Shown here: one piece after another, positions 16,719 to 25,041 of the stretch
Numbering within the stretch: position 1 is the stretch's first letter
How the letters are laid out: each line of letters begins with the position of its first letter
Assembly (NCBI GenBank): GCA_016783485.1
Contig: JADHWM010000006.1
Span: 1-45,439 of the forward strand
Reading direction: 5' to 3'
Length of the DNA stretch: 45,439 nt
Source: Candidatus Bathyarchaeota archaeon
GTDB taxonomy: Archaea; Thermoproteota; Bathyarchaeia; TCS64
Position numbers and translations under genes: made by a program
Notes under the pieces: generated by a model
Databases searched by the model: none
What the model saw: the letters and a program-made list of their open reading frames with translations, nothing else
Told to the model about the DNA's origin: nothing

Positions 16719-17021
16719 ATGTTCATCGTCACATACCGCTACAACCTTCAACCGGAGAAGTCCAGGGACTATATCCCGCTGGAGCAGAAAGCGATCCAGA
16801 TCTACCTCGAGCATGGCTGCCTCGGAGTTGAGATCTACAGGGACCCTCAGAACCCCCGGAAATGGATGGAGATCAACAAGTACCACGACGAGAAGCACTA
16901 CGAAGAGGTGTCCGCCGCGGTCGAAGGGGATCCGAGGATCGAGGCACTCTTCGAGGAGTTCCTGGGGCTATTTGAGCAGGGGAATGCCCCGCAGAAGGAC
17001 ACATATCTCAGGATGCTCTGA
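16719..17021 (+). CDS. Small dimeric alpha/beta-barrel-like protein of unknown function
   Basis: A 100-aa soluble protein opening MFIVTYRYNLQPEKSRDY. The pattern is beta strand, helix (LEQKAIQIYLEHG), strand (GVEIYRD), strand (KWMEINKYHDEKHYEEV) and helix. This resembles the ferredoxin-like dimeric alpha/beta barrel of the antibiotic-monooxygenase/NIPSNAP type. That is a structural impression only, and no catalytic residue can be claimed. A TATA-like catttaacc at about 16679-16687, overlapping the elp3 stop, gives it its own promoter. It is convergent with the KaiC-like gene. Confidence 0.65.
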   Translation: MFIVTYRYNLQPEKSRDYIPLEQKAIQIYLEHGCLGVEIYRDPQNPRKWMEINKYHDEKHYEEVSAAVEGDPRIEALFEEFLGLFEQGNAPQKDTYLRML

Positions 17022-17056
17022 GAGACACATCAATACTTCCCGTACCATGGATTGAC

Positions 17057-17806
17057 TCAGACGAACACCTTCTCCTCGGGGTATATCTCCACGCCTGACT
17101 TCCCGATGGAGTAGGGCATCATCTTCTTGGGGAACTTTTGGCCCCTGAGCTTCTTGATCTGGAAGACCTCCGTCATCACATTCTTCGAGCGGATGTTGTG
17201 CATCACGAACACTCCTTGAGCGAGATACGCTTCGGGTCCAAACCTCTGATTGTCTATCGACTCCTCCGGGAGCTCCCCCAGGAGGATCGTGGTGAGCCTC
17301 ATCTCCGTGAGACCCTTGATGAGCTTCAGGAGCTGTTGCCTCTGGATGAAAGGCTTCTCGTATTGGAAGAGGAGCCCCGACACGGAGTCGATGACGCAGC
17401 GCCTAGCCGTAGGGATCAGCCGTCTCTTCGCGGTGCTCACCAGCCCCAGGACGCTGTCGATGCTGAAATCCTCTGTGCCCAACGCTCCCTTGATCCTGTA
17501 AGTCCCCGCCGGGGCATCAATGTCCATGGGGGAGGCGTCCACCAGGGCGAGCTTGTGCCTTGTCTCCTGGGAGATCATATCCCACCCAAAGTTCTCCCTG
17601 GCGTTGTTGACGATGGAGAATGGGGGCTCGTCGAGGGTGACGTAGATCCCTGTCTCATCGCTTTCAGTGATGCCGTTCAAGATGTACTGGACGCCGAAGG
17701 TCGTCTTCCCGGCGCCCGGACCCCCCAGTAGGAGGTAGCAGTATCCTTCGGGGAGCCCTCCTCCGAGGATTCTGTCGAGGTTCGTGATTCCAGTCTTGAC
17801 CCGCAT
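17057..17806 (-). CDS. KaiC/RAD55-like RecA-fold ATPase
   Basis: Single-domain KaiC-family ATPase, a group in archaea linked to signalling rather than recombination. It opens with MRVKTGITNLDRILGGGLPEG, typical of the family, then Walker A GGPGAGKTTF near residue 30. GIYVTLDEPP and a Walker B-like RRCVIDSVSGL near 140 follow. A TATA (minus ttttagtta, plus 17834-17842) puts transcription start near 17812, so ATG 17806 is chosen over the ORF-track TTG at 17827. It follows the response regulator on the same strand but seems to have its own promoter. A functional pairing with that regulator is likely but inferred. Confidence 0.88.
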   Translation of the reverse strand: MRVKTGITNLDRILGGGLPEGYCYLLLGGPGAGKTTFGVQYILNGITESDETGIYVTLDEPPFSIVNNARENFGWDMISQETRHKLALVDASPMDIDAPAGTYRIKGALGTEDFSIDSVLGLVSTAKRRLIPTARRCVIDSVSGLLFQYEKPFIQRQQLLKLIKGLTEMRLTTILLGELPEESIDNQRFGPEAYLAQGVFVMHNIRSKNVMTEVFQIKKLRGQKFPKKMMPYSIGKSGVEIYPEEKVFV

Positions 17807-17842
17807 CGATTTTCGCCTATCTAACAAGATAGTTAACTAAAA

Positions 17843-19129
17843 TTACTTCAATTCAAGCAGCATAATCTCACTGGTGATGAGGGCCAGCTCCCTCTCAGAC
17901 AGTGTCTGGGGATGAACGGGAATGAGTAGTATGCCCCGCTTCGCCATGAAATCGAACCTTATCTCCTGGATGAACGTATAGACGATATCGAACTCGAAAC
18001 GGCTTATCAGGTATTCGAGCCCATCCAGGAGCATAATGGGAGAAACATTGTTCTCAAGGTAATCTGAGATGACCCTGTTGACTTCCTGGAGATTCGAGAC
18101 GTGCCTGTGCCCCATCATCTCCCTAGAGGAGATCAATATAATGTTCTCAGAATGGATGCCGTATTTCGTCTCCAGTTCTTCGGGGTTCTCCCGTGTCAGA
18201 CAGACTCCGGGGACACCATGGAACGTGAGGTCGCTGTATATCCGGAAGGCCAACTCGTGCTCTGAACACAGATAGCTGCAGCCCTGCGACACGCCGTTCA
18301 ACTTGAAAACGAGTTCCCTTAGATTCGACTCGGCGAGTTTTTTCTCGGTAATATCCCTGAAGACCACTCGCTTGGTGTTCAGGTTGCCTTCATTGTCGAA
18401 CTCTTCAGAGAAATCAAGTATGGTATCGATAATGGATCCGTCTTTCCTTCTCAGCAGCCACTCGGACCCGTTGAGGTCGGTGGAGAGATCGAATGTGGAG
18501 GGCCTGTTGGCGCCGCCTGATGGTTCATCTACTCTCAACCGAGAAATGTGCCCGTCTAGGATCTCGTCTTTCGAGAAGCCCAGGTCGTCCGCCATAGTCC
18601 TGTTGATGCTTCTGACGATCCCTTGGGTATCGACGCTGAGATACATCACGGGGGCGTTCTCGTAGAGGTCGTCCAGCAGGAGCCTCTGCCTCTCTATCTC
18701 CCTCTGGGCCGCCTTAAACCGGGTTATCCTCTCGAGCCGGCTGATGAGGTCCCTGGCGTTGACCGGTTTGAGCAAAAAGGCGTCAGCCCCCTGGTTCAGA
18801 GAGCCCACAGCGGTCTCCACGGTGGCTTCACCCGAGACCATCATGATCCCCATGTTGGTATCGTTCTGGCTCAGCAGGCGGAGAACCTCAACCCCATCGA
18901 TGTCTGGCAGACGAATATCGATGATAGCCGCGTCGAACTCGTGTTCCTGTGCCGCTTGTAGAGCATCCGCGCCGTTATATACGGAAACAACTCCATACCC
19001 GACCTCATTGAGGATCATCTCGAGGCTCTCGCACAGATTCCTGTCGTCGTCCACTATCATGACTTCGAGTCTGGACCCCTCTTGCTGACCATTTTCTCTC
19101 AAATTATCGGACCCTTCAATTCTTGTCAA
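17843..19129 (-). CDS. Response regulator with REC, PAS and DUF835 domains
   Basis: Cytosolic signalling protein without a DNA-binding or kinase domain. The receiver domain shows VMIVDDD (acidic pocket), AAIIDIRLPDIDG (phospho-acceptor Asp), VSGEA, and FLLKPV with the conserved Lys. A PAS domain follows (NAPVMYLSVDTQGIVRSINR ... FRDITEKK). The C-terminal 150 residues match DUF835: GCSYLCSEHEL, GVPGVCLTRENPEE, a Walker-B-like LLDGLEYLI, and ILLIPVHPQTLSERELALI. A TATA on the minus strand (plus 19155-19163) implies transcription from about 19133, so TTG 19129 is preferred to ATG 19180. DUF835 resembles a degenerate RecA/KaiC domain, consistent with the adjacent KaiC gene. Confidence 0.88.
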   Translation of the reverse strand: MTRIEGSDNLRENGQQEGSRLEVMIVDDDRNLCESLEMILNEVGYGVVSVYNGADALQAAQEHEFDAAIIDIRLPDIDGVEVLRLLSQNDTNMGIMMVSGEATVETAVGSLNQGADAFLLKPVNARDLISRLERITRFKAAQREIERQRLLLDDLYENAPVMYLSVDTQGIVRSINRTMADDLGFSKDEILDGHISRLRVDEPSGGANRPSTFDLSTDLNGSEWLLRRKDGSIIDTILDFSEEFDNEGNLNTKRVVFRDITEKKLAESNLRELVFKLNGVSQGCSYLCSEHELAFRIYSDLTFHGVPGVCLTRENPEELETKYGIHSENIILISSREMMGHRHVSNLQEVNRVISDYLENNVSPIMLLDGLEYLISRFEFDIVYTFIQEIRFDFMAKRGILLIPVHPQTLSERELALITSEIMLLELK

Positions 19130-19359
19130 AGTTGTTTCCGAGCGTATCATGCCCCTTTTAAACTGTGCCCATGAAGCCAAAGTAAACGATTCTTTCAGGA
19201 TTTGGCTCGATCACCTTTTCTCTCCTCACTATACTCGAAATGCCCACTGGCTTGGAGGCTAATCCACGCGCGCATCACCCCCTTTTCGATATTAGATAAA
19301 TAGATTATTACGGAATCCGACATAGCGTTGAAAACGCCGTATATTGAATGGGTCGTGCA

Positions 19360-19388
19360 AGCCAACCTGACGGTAACCCCAATTGGCT
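19360..19388. repeat. Inverted repeat AGCCAA-N17-TTGGCT
   Basis: AGCCAA at 19360-19365 is mirrored by TTGGCT at 19383-19388, with a 17-bp interior. It lies 30-60 bp upstream of the gatD TATA box. The six-bp arms are short, so it may be chance or a weak operator. Confidence 0.3.
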
Positions 19389-19418
19389 ATCTAGAAATCA
19401 ATGGTTTCTTGCAGTACC

Positions 19419-19427
19419 AAATATAAG
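19419..19427 (+). promoter_or_regulatory. TATA box of gatD
   Basis: The sequence aaatataag is centred 35 nt before the gatD ATG at 19458, predicting a leader of about 9 nt for the gatD-gatE transcript. Confidence 0.6.
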
Positions 19428-19457
19428 CCCCTGCGGCATAGGAAGTTCTGATTCATA

Positions 19458-20789
19458 ATGGGCGAGGACTCTCTGCAGGGCTACAGGGGGAGACTCAAAG
19501 TGGCCCTCGAAGCCATCGGAGCCGGGATCGGGGACCAGATCAAGGTGGAGTCCGGGGGTGCGGTGTACGAGGGGTCCCTGATGCCCCGCCTCGAGAGCGA
19601 TGACGAACATCACGTCGTACTCAAACTCAGGAACGGCTACAACCTCGGGGTCAACTTCGACGCCTCCACACAGATCGAGCGCGTAGGCGAAGCCGAGAAG
19701 CCCGAGTTCAAGCCCCCACCCCTTCCCACCATGAAGGAGGGGCTCCCCCGGGTGAGCATCGTGAGCACCGGGGGAACCATCGCGAGCCGTGTCGACTACA
19801 CCACGGGGGGAGTCCATGCGGCTATCTCGTCCAGGGACCTTCTTAGCATCGTCCCCGAGCTCTCCGACTTTGCGGCCGTCGACGCGGACATTCTCTACAG
19901 CGTCTTCAGCGAGGACATCGATTCACGCCACTGGACCGGGATGGCCAGGATGGTGGAGGAGAAGGTCGACGAGGGTGTGGAGGGCGTAGTCATCACCCAC
20001 GGAACCGACACCCTCGGATACTCCGCGGCGGCCCTCAGCTTCGCCCTGAGGAACCTGCCCATCCCCGTCATTCTCGTGGGTTCTCAGAGGAGCTCCGACC
20101 GGCCCAGCAGCGACGCCGCCACGAACCTGGTGGGAGTTGTCACCGCCGCTGCGACTGCCCCCTTCGCCGAGGTGGTCCTAGGGATGCACGAGACCACGTC
20201 GGACACCAGCATCGTGTTCCACAGGGGCACCAAGGTGAGGAAGTGCCACACCAGCGCAAGGTACGCTTTCCAGTCCGTCAACGCCGGGCCCCTCGCCAGG
20301 GTGGTCGAGGGAAGGGTGGAGATGCTGGAGGACGATTATCGAAGAAGGAATGAGGGCCCCCTCGAGGTCATGGACGGCTTCGAGGAGAAGACCGCCCTCG
20401 TGAAGTTCCACCCGGGCTTCCAGCCCAAACTTGTGGATTGGTTCGTCGACGATGGTTACAGGGGGCTGATCCTGGAGGGGACGGGCCTCGGCCACGTGAG
20501 CACGGGTCTCTACGATGTCATCGAGAGGGCCGTCGAGGAGGGGCTCTACGTCGGGATGACCTCCCAGTGCATCTGGGGGAGAATCGACATGGACGTCTAC
20601 ACCACGGGCCGGGAACTCCAGCATCTGGGGGTCGAGCCCCTGGGGGACATTCTCCCGGAGACCGCCTACGTGAAGCTGATGTGGGCCCTCGCCAACTCCG
20701 AGGACCTGGAGGGGGCGAAGGCGCTTATGCGGGAGAACATCGCGGGCGAGTACTCGGACAGGACCCTCTACACCGGGAGGTTCGGCTGA
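19458..20789 (+). CDS. gatD: Glu-tRNA(Gln) amidotransferase subunit D
   Basis: Asparaginase-like glutaminase subunit of the archaea-specific GatDE enzyme, which releases ammonia used to convert Glu-tRNA(Gln) to Gln-tRNA(Gln). A short N-terminal beta domain (about 1-85) precedes the L-asparaginase fold. That fold has SIVSTGGTIASRVDY near residue 100 (first catalytic Thr), ITHGTDTLGYSAAAL near 180 (Thr-Asp pair), and LVGSQRSSDRPSSDAATN. At 443 aa it is normal length. The last base of its TGA is the first base of the gatE ATG, so translation is coupled. Presence of GatDE implies no glutaminyl-tRNA synthetase is needed. Confidence 0.98.
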   Translation: MGEDSLQGYRGRLKVALEAIGAGIGDQIKVESGGAVYEGSLMPRLESDDEHHVVLKLRNGYNLGVNFDASTQIERVGEAEKPEFKPPPLPTMKEGLPRVSIVSTGGTIASRVDYTTGGVHAAISSRDLLSIVPELSDFAAVDADILYSVFSEDIDSRHWTGMARMVEEKVDEGVEGVVITHGTDTLGYSAAALSFALRNLPIPVILVGSQRSSDRPSSDAATNLVGVVTAAATAPFAEVVLGMHETTSDTSIVFHRGTKVRKCHTSARYAFQSVNAGPLARVVEGRVEMLEDDYRRRNEGPLEVMDGFEEKTALVKFHPGFQPKLVDWFVDDGYRGLILEGTGLGHVSTGLYDVIERAVEEGLYVGMTSQCIWGRIDMDVYTTGRELQHLGVEPLGDILPETAYVKLMWALANSEDLEGAKALMRENIAGEYSDRTLYTGRFG

Positions 20790-22687
20790 TGGACTACGGG
20801 AAGCTGGGGCTCAAAGTTGGCCTAGAGATCCACCAGGAGCTCGCCACCGAGCACAAGCTCTTCTGCCAGTGTCCCCCCGAGCTCTTCAAGGAGGAGCCCG
20901 AGTACACCTTCCTCCGACGCCTCAGGCCCAGCCAGAGCGAGCTAGGGGAGATCGACCCCGCAGCCCTCTTCGAGTTCATGAAGGGGAGGACGATGCTCTA
21001 CGAGGCGAACAGGGCCACCAGCTGTCTCGTCGAGATGGACGAGGAGCCCCCGGGGCCGATGAACCCCGAGGCCCTGGACGTCTGCCTCACATTCGCTCTC
21101 ATGGCCGACTCCAAGCCAGTCGACGAGGTCCACGTGATGAGGAAGATCGTGGTCGATGGCTCCAACACCACCGGGTTCCAGAGGACATGCGTCGTGAGCC
21201 TGGGGGGTTCAGTCGAGTCCGAAGGCAAGACCTACGGCATCCAGCACGTGGGCCTCGAGGAGGACGCCGCGAGGAAGGTCGGGGACGAGGGGGAGGTGAG
21301 CCGCTACAGGATCGACAGGCTCGGGATACCCCTCATGGAGGTTGCCACCGACCCGGACATCTATTCCCCGGAGGAGGCCGAGAGGGTGGCCCTCGCGGTG
21401 GGGCGCCTCCTGAGGGCCACCGGGAAGGTGAGGAGGGGCCTCGGCTCCATACGGCAGGACGTGAACATCTCCATCACCGACGGCGCCCTCATCGAGATCA
21501 AGGGGGTACAGGAGCTCGGCCTCGTCTCCAAGGTCGTGGAGTACGAGGTCCAGAGACAGGTGGCCCTCCTGGGGCTGACCGAGGAGCTGGCAGGTCGAGG
21601 CGTCGGGGAAGGGGATCTCAATGGAGACATAGTTGACGTCTCAGTTCTCTTCAAGGGGACCAAGAGCCGTATCCTCAAGAACGCCCTTAAAAATGGGGGA
21701 AAAGTCCTCGCCGTCAGGCTCTCCGGCTTCGCGGGGATAGTGGGAAGCGAGCTCTGTCCCGGAAGGAGGCTCGGCACCGAGATGGCCGACCACGCCCGCT
21801 TTCACGGGGGGGTCAAAGGGATATTCCACACGGATGAGCTCCCCGCCTACGACATATCGGAGGGAGAGGTCCAAGCCCTCAAGGAGCGAATGGGGGCGGA
21901 GGCATTGGACGCTGTGGTCATAGTGGCTGACGATGAGGGCAAGTCAAGGAGGGCTCTCGAAGCTGTAGTCGCTAGAGCTAAACAAGCGCTTCATGGGGTT
22001 CCCCGAGAGACGAGGTCAGCGAACCCCGACGGAACCACCCACTTCACACGGCCCCGCCCCGGAGCGGCGAGAATGTACCCCGAGACCGACGTAGTCTGCA
22101 TCACCGTCACCTCTGAGAGACTCGAGGCATTAAAGATGGCACTCCCGGAGATGCCCGAGGAGAAGCTAGAACGGATCAAAGCCGATTATGGCCTTAACGA
22201 GAAGCTGGCCCGACAGATAGTGAACTCGATCCACACCGAGTTCTTCGAGGAGCTGGCGAAAGAAGGCATGGGAGACACCACGCTCCTCGCGGTCACCCTC
22301 ACGGAGACCTTGAAGAGCCTGGAGCGGGATGGGGTTCCCGTCGGAAGCCTCGATGAGCCAGTGATGAAGGGTGTCTTCACCTTGGTTAACGAGGGAAGGA
22401 CGGCCAAAGAGTCAGTCCCCGAGCTCCTGGCATGGCTCTCCTCTAACCCGGAGCGGTCCGCAGACGAAGCCCTTGGCTCCCTCGGCCTCGGGATGATGAC
22501 CGGCGAAGTGCTGCGGGAGCTGGTCGAGGCAAGGGTCTCCGAGAAGTCGGAGATGGTTGAGCAGATGGGGATGAAGGCGTTCGGTCCCCTCATGGGGCTT
22601 GTTATGGGGGAGGTCCGGGGGAGGGCCCGGGCGGAGGACGTGCAAGCCCTCCTCAGGGAGGCCCTCCAAGCAAGGCTGAAACGTTAA
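20789..22687 (+). CDS. gatE: Glu-tRNA(Gln) amidotransferase subunit E
   Basis: tRNA-binding kinase/amidase partner of GatD. It phosphorylates the glutamyl group of Glu-tRNA(Gln) and receives ammonia. The family start GLKVGLEIHQEL is present, then FCQCPPEL, the GatB/E core VDGSNTTGFQRT, LEEDAARK, RLGIPLMEVATDPDI, and a C-terminal YqeY-like tail (VMGEVRGRA). At 632 aa it carries the GatE-specific AspRS-like insertion. The ORF track lists a much longer frame from 20438; the correct start is the ATG at 20789 overlapping the gatD stop in TGATG. Confidence 0.97.
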   Translation: MDYGKLGLKVGLEIHQELATEHKLFCQCPPELFKEEPEYTFLRRLRPSQSELGEIDPAALFEFMKGRTMLYEANRATSCLVEMDEEPPGPMNPEALDVCLTFALMADSKPVDEVHVMRKIVVDGSNTTGFQRTCVVSLGGSVESEGKTYGIQHVGLEEDAARKVGDEGEVSRYRIDRLGIPLMEVATDPDIYSPEEAERVALAVGRLLRATGKVRRGLGSIRQDVNISITDGALIEIKGVQELGLVSKVVEYEVQRQVALLGLTEELAGRGVGEGDLNGDIVDVSVLFKGTKSRILKNALKNGGKVLAVRLSGFAGIVGSELCPGRRLGTEMADHARFHGGVKGIFHTDELPAYDISEGEVQALKERMGAEALDAVVIVADDEGKSRRALEAVVARAKQALHGVPRETRSANPDGTTHFTRPRPGAARMYPETDVVCITVTSERLEALKMALPEMPEEKLERIKADYGLNEKLARQIVNSIHTEFFEELAKEGMGDTTLLAVTLTETLKSLERDGVPVGSLDEPVMKGVFTLVNEGRTAKESVPELLAWLSSNPERSADEALGSLGLGMMTGEVLRELVEARVSEKSEMVEQMGMKAFGPLMGLVMGEVRGRARAEDVQALLREALQARLKR

Positions 22688-22738
22688 AGCGTAGAGTTAG
22701 CTGCCCGTTTCCGGCCTGCGGCGCCCACCTCAGAATCA

Positions 22739-22747
22739 TTAAATAAA
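22739..22747 (+). promoter_or_regulatory. TATA box of the M55 peptidase gene
   Basis: The sequence ttaaataaa is centred 33 nt before the ATG at 22776, predicting a leader of about 7 nt. It also disfavours the TTG at 22761 as the start. Confidence 0.55.
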
Positions 22748-22775
22748 ATGCAGTTAATGTTTGATCGGATGCGAA

Positions 22776-23603
22776 ATGAAAGTATACATCTCATTTGACA
22801 TGGAAGGCGTGTCCGGAATCGCGGGCGGTGGGATGACTGGGCCGAACCCTAATACCCCCTCAGCCTACCCGAGGGGCCAGAGGTTCTCCACGGACGACGT
22901 GAAGGCCGCCATCGAGGGCGTACTCGAGGTCGACCCGGACGCGGAGATCTGGTTCAACGACGCTCACGGGAAATCCATGAACGTCTACTTCGAGGAGTTC
23001 CCGGAGAACGTCAAGATAATCGTCAACTCCGCGGAGCTCTTCGACGAGGCCCTCGGGATAGACGAAACTTTCGACGCCCTCATCTGCATAGGCTCCCATG
23101 GCCACCCAATCCAGGTTGACGGCGTGCTTTGCCATATCTGGGACGTCAGGGAGCTGGAGTTCAACGGGAAGAGCCTCACCGAGACCTGCCTCAACGCCTC
23201 CTTGGCCGGTTACTATAAGGTTCCCCTCGTGATGATATCGGGGGACGAGGACAGCCTGGATTACATCACCCAGAACATCTCGACCAAGATAGCGACAGCA
23301 CCGGTCAAGAAGGGGATAGGCAGGTACGCAGCCGTGTCCCTGCATCCGAAGAAGGCGCAAAAACTCATCAAGGCGGCGGTAATCGATGGCCTGAAGAGGC
23401 GCCACGAGATCCCGCCTTTCGAGTTCAAGACTCCCATCACGGTGGACATCACCTACAAGGACCAAGGAGGGGCCTTCAACAACGTGTTCTTCCTGCCACA
23501 GGACGAGAGGATCTCCGGCGACAAGGTCAGATTCGTCGCAGCCGACGCCAAAGAGGCATACTACGGCTTCCTCGCCCGAGACAAGTTGAGCAAGAATAAA
23601 TAA
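22776..23603 (+). CDS. M55-family D-aminopeptidase (DppA-like)
   Basis: Zinc aminopeptidase of the DppA family, best known for cutting D-amino-acid peptides. The metal-ligand motifs are in place: ISFDMEGVSGI near residue 5 (Asp and Glu), WFNDAHGKSMN near 50 (His), GSHGHP near 105 (His), and NGKSLTETCLNA near 132 (Glu). At 275 aa it is full length. ATG at 22776 gives MKVYISFDMEG, the standard family opening. A hairpin with a T-run follows the stop codon. Whether it acts on D-peptides here is unproven. Confidence 0.92.
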   Translation: MKVYISFDMEGVSGIAGGGMTGPNPNTPSAYPRGQRFSTDDVKAAIEGVLEVDPDAEIWFNDAHGKSMNVYFEEFPENVKIIVNSAELFDEALGIDETFDALICIGSHGHPIQVDGVLCHIWDVRELEFNGKSLTETCLNASLAGYYKVPLVMISGDEDSLDYITQNISTKIATAPVKKGIGRYAAVSLHPKKAQKLIKAAVIDGLKRRHEIPPFEFKTPITVDITYKDQGGAFNNVFFLPQDERISGDKVRFVAADAKEAYYGFLARDKLSKNK

Positions 23604-23607
23604 TCTT

Positions 23608-23627
23608 GGGGTATGATGCCCCTTTTT
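23608..23627 (+). terminator. Hairpin plus T-run after the M55 gene
   Basis: GGGG, a 7-nt loop and CCCC are followed directly by TTTTT, four nt after the TAA stop. Archaeal termination depends mainly on the U-tract, so the stem may be incidental. Confidence 0.45.
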
Positions 23628-23687
23628 ACATTGAACGTAATTTGAAGACAAGCGCCCGTCCTGATATGTAGAACCTAATTCAAGCAC

Positions 23688-23702
23688 TGAGACGGGGTCT
23701 CA
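23688..23702. promoter_or_regulatory. Perfect inverted repeat TGAGAC-GGG-GTCTCA
   Basis: Two exact 6-bp arms with a 3-bp centre lie in the spacer about 95 bp before the winged-helix pair at 23796. It is a plausible operator for autoregulation by the downstream wHTH proteins. Function is inferred from position only. Confidence 0.35.
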
Positions 23703-23795
23703 CTTGATCGCCTTGGAGACGACGCTGTCGCGCCGTTATAGTATTATATTCTAAGACCGTAAGTATTACCGTTTATCTCAATCAGATGTGATCTC

Positions 23796-24242
23796 ATGGA
23801 GCGGCCACCATTCCACCTCAAAGTAAGGATCGGAGACATGGAAGTAGAGCTCGGAGGGGACAAGGATGAGGTCCTGTCCACGCTCGACGAGCTCTCAAGC
23901 ATCGTCGGGAAGGTGACCAGCGCTTTCGAGGTTGAGAGCCTCGTCCTCCCGGAAGTCCCTGAGCAGACGGAGGTTGAGCCTGCTTCGATACTCGACTATC
24001 CAAAGATCAACAGGACCAGCAAGTGCGGCGACGCCGTCGTGGCCCTCCTGACCACGGACTGGGGCAACAGCCCCCGGACCATCTCCGAGCTCAGGGAGGC
24101 GATGGAGGCCAACGCGATCTTCTTCCCCAAGACCACCCTCTCCGGAGTCCTGGTCTGGCTCGTCAAGAAAGGCCGGATCAGGCGGTGGAAGGATAAGAAG
24201 AAGGGCTACCTCTACGTGATCAACGAACCGGAGACGACGTGA
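23796..24242 (+). CDS. Winged-helix protein with N-terminal beta/helix domain (first of a paralogous pair)
   Basis: A 148-aa protein of no family I can name. The first 50 residues (LKVRIGDMEVELGGDKDEVLSTLDEL) form two short strands and an amphipathic helix. A linker with VLPEVPEQTEVEPAS follows. The C-terminal 80 residues look like a winged helix: GDAVVALLTTD, TISELREAMEANA, TTLSGVLVWLVKKGRIRRW, then a basic wing KDKKKGYLYVI. The next gene has the same two-part layout. The stop TGA overlaps the next start (ATG at 24242) by one base, so the pair is coupled. AT-rich sequence near 23740-23780 is the likely promoter. Confidence 0.7.
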   Translation: MERPPFHLKVRIGDMEVELGGDKDEVLSTLDELSSIVGKVTSAFEVESLVLPEVPEQTEVEPASILDYPKINRTSKCGDAVVALLTTDWGNSPRTISELREAMEANAIFFPKTTLSGVLVWLVKKGRIRRWKDKKKGYLYVINEPETT

Positions 24243-24709
24243 TGGCCCGCATATCCCTCGCCATCAAGACCCCGTTCGGGGAGATCAACGTCCACGGCGA
24301 CACCACTAAAGAGGTCCTGGAGGTCCTCTCGAAGCTCGATCAGGACTTTGTGAGCGAGGTGAACGACAGGGTCTCCGAACTCCTCGTGACCCAGGCGAAG
24401 GACGACCTGAAGGGGATAATCGAGATCGGGCGGGACGGCCCCATCATCGTCACCAAGAAGAAGCTCTCCCACTACGCGTCCATAGGCCTCATCCTCTACG
24501 CCCTGCGGGAGCACCAATCCAGCTCCCGTGAGATCACCAAGAGGCTGGCGGCGAGCGGGAAGAAGGTCACTGTCCCCGCCAGGCTCCACGAGATGAGGAA
24601 GCGAGGCCACATCTTCAAGCCGGTGGACCGGGCCCCCTACTACAAGCTCTCCACCAGGGGCGTAAAGTGGATCGAGGAGGAGGTCTTGCCTCCCCTCAAG
24701 AAGAAATAG
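24242..24709 (+). CDS. Winged-helix protein, second member of the paralogous pair
   Basis: A 155-aa paralogue in layout of the preceding protein. Its N-terminal domain reads ISLAIKTPFGEINVHGDTTKEVLEVLSKL and lines up with the first gene's GDMEVELGGDKDEVLSTLDEL. A linker is followed by a C-terminal winged helix: YASIGLILYALREH, SREITKRLAASGKKV, PARLHEMRKRGHIFKP, wing YYKLSTRGVKWI. GTG at 24239 is an alternative start. It is convergent with the mini-wHTH array, with only two bases between stops. It is likely a DNA-binding heterodimer or homodimer regulator. No ligand site is evident. Confidence 0.7.
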   Translation: MARISLAIKTPFGEINVHGDTTKEVLEVLSKLDQDFVSEVNDRVSELLVTQAKDDLKGIIEIGRDGPIIVTKKKLSHYASIGLILYALREHQSSSREITKRLAASGKKVTVPARLHEMRKRGHIFKPVDRAPYYKLSTRGVKWIEEEVLPPLKKK

Positions 24710-24711
24710 GC

Positions 24712-25029
24712 CTAGAGGCCCCTCTTGTCGAGCCTATCTGTCAGATTCTGGACAGTCACCAGCAAGCCCAGTAGTATCTCCTTGCTGTCGCAGGAGTAGG
24801 ACCGGGCCCTGAAGGGCGCCCGCTGTATGAGGTCTTTCTCCAGGAGTTTCGCGACGGTCCTCTCCGTCGCCTTGGATGTGAGACCTACCTCGCTGGAGAT
24901 CTCCCCAACGGTCAAGGTTTTCCCCGTCCCCAGGAGATGGAAGAAAACGATGTTCTGGCTGGGGGCCTTGCTGAGCCCGAGGATGGCCTCCATCTTATCG
25001 TTGAGGTTTCCTAGTTTCTCTTCGGACAT
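24712..25029 (-). CDS. Mini winged-helix protein, fifth (last) gene of the array
   Basis: A 105-aa MarR/TrmB-like winged helix without an effector domain. SQNIVFFHLLGTGKTLTVGEISSEVGLTSKATERTVAKLLEKDLIQ gives the helix-turn-helix, and RARSYSCDSKEILLGLLVTVQNLTDRL gives the wing and a C-terminal dimerisation-like helix. It is the longest of five tandem genes and begins 12 nt after the previous stop. ATG at 25029 is clear. Confidence 0.75.
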   Translation of the reverse strand: MSEEKLGNLNDKMEAILGLSKAPSQNIVFFHLLGTGKTLTVGEISSEVGLTSKATERTVAKLLEKDLIQRAPFRARSYSCDSKEILLGLLVTVQNLTDRLDKRGL

Positions 25030-25041
25030 GGGATAAACACC

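Larger units (their letters stand above)
19130..19457. other. Intergenic spacer between the response regulator and gatD
   Basis: A 328-bp spacer between divergent genes. It holds the regulator promoter at its left end, a possible inverted repeat at 19360-19388, and the gatD TATA box at 19419-19427. The middle (about 19200-19340) shows no ORF, tRNA-like fold or other structure I can support. Confidence 0.5.

Noticed and set aside
20438-20788. 5' extension of the gatE ORF
   Set aside because: Overlaps gatD and lacks GatE sequence; the ATG at 20789 gives the family N-terminus.
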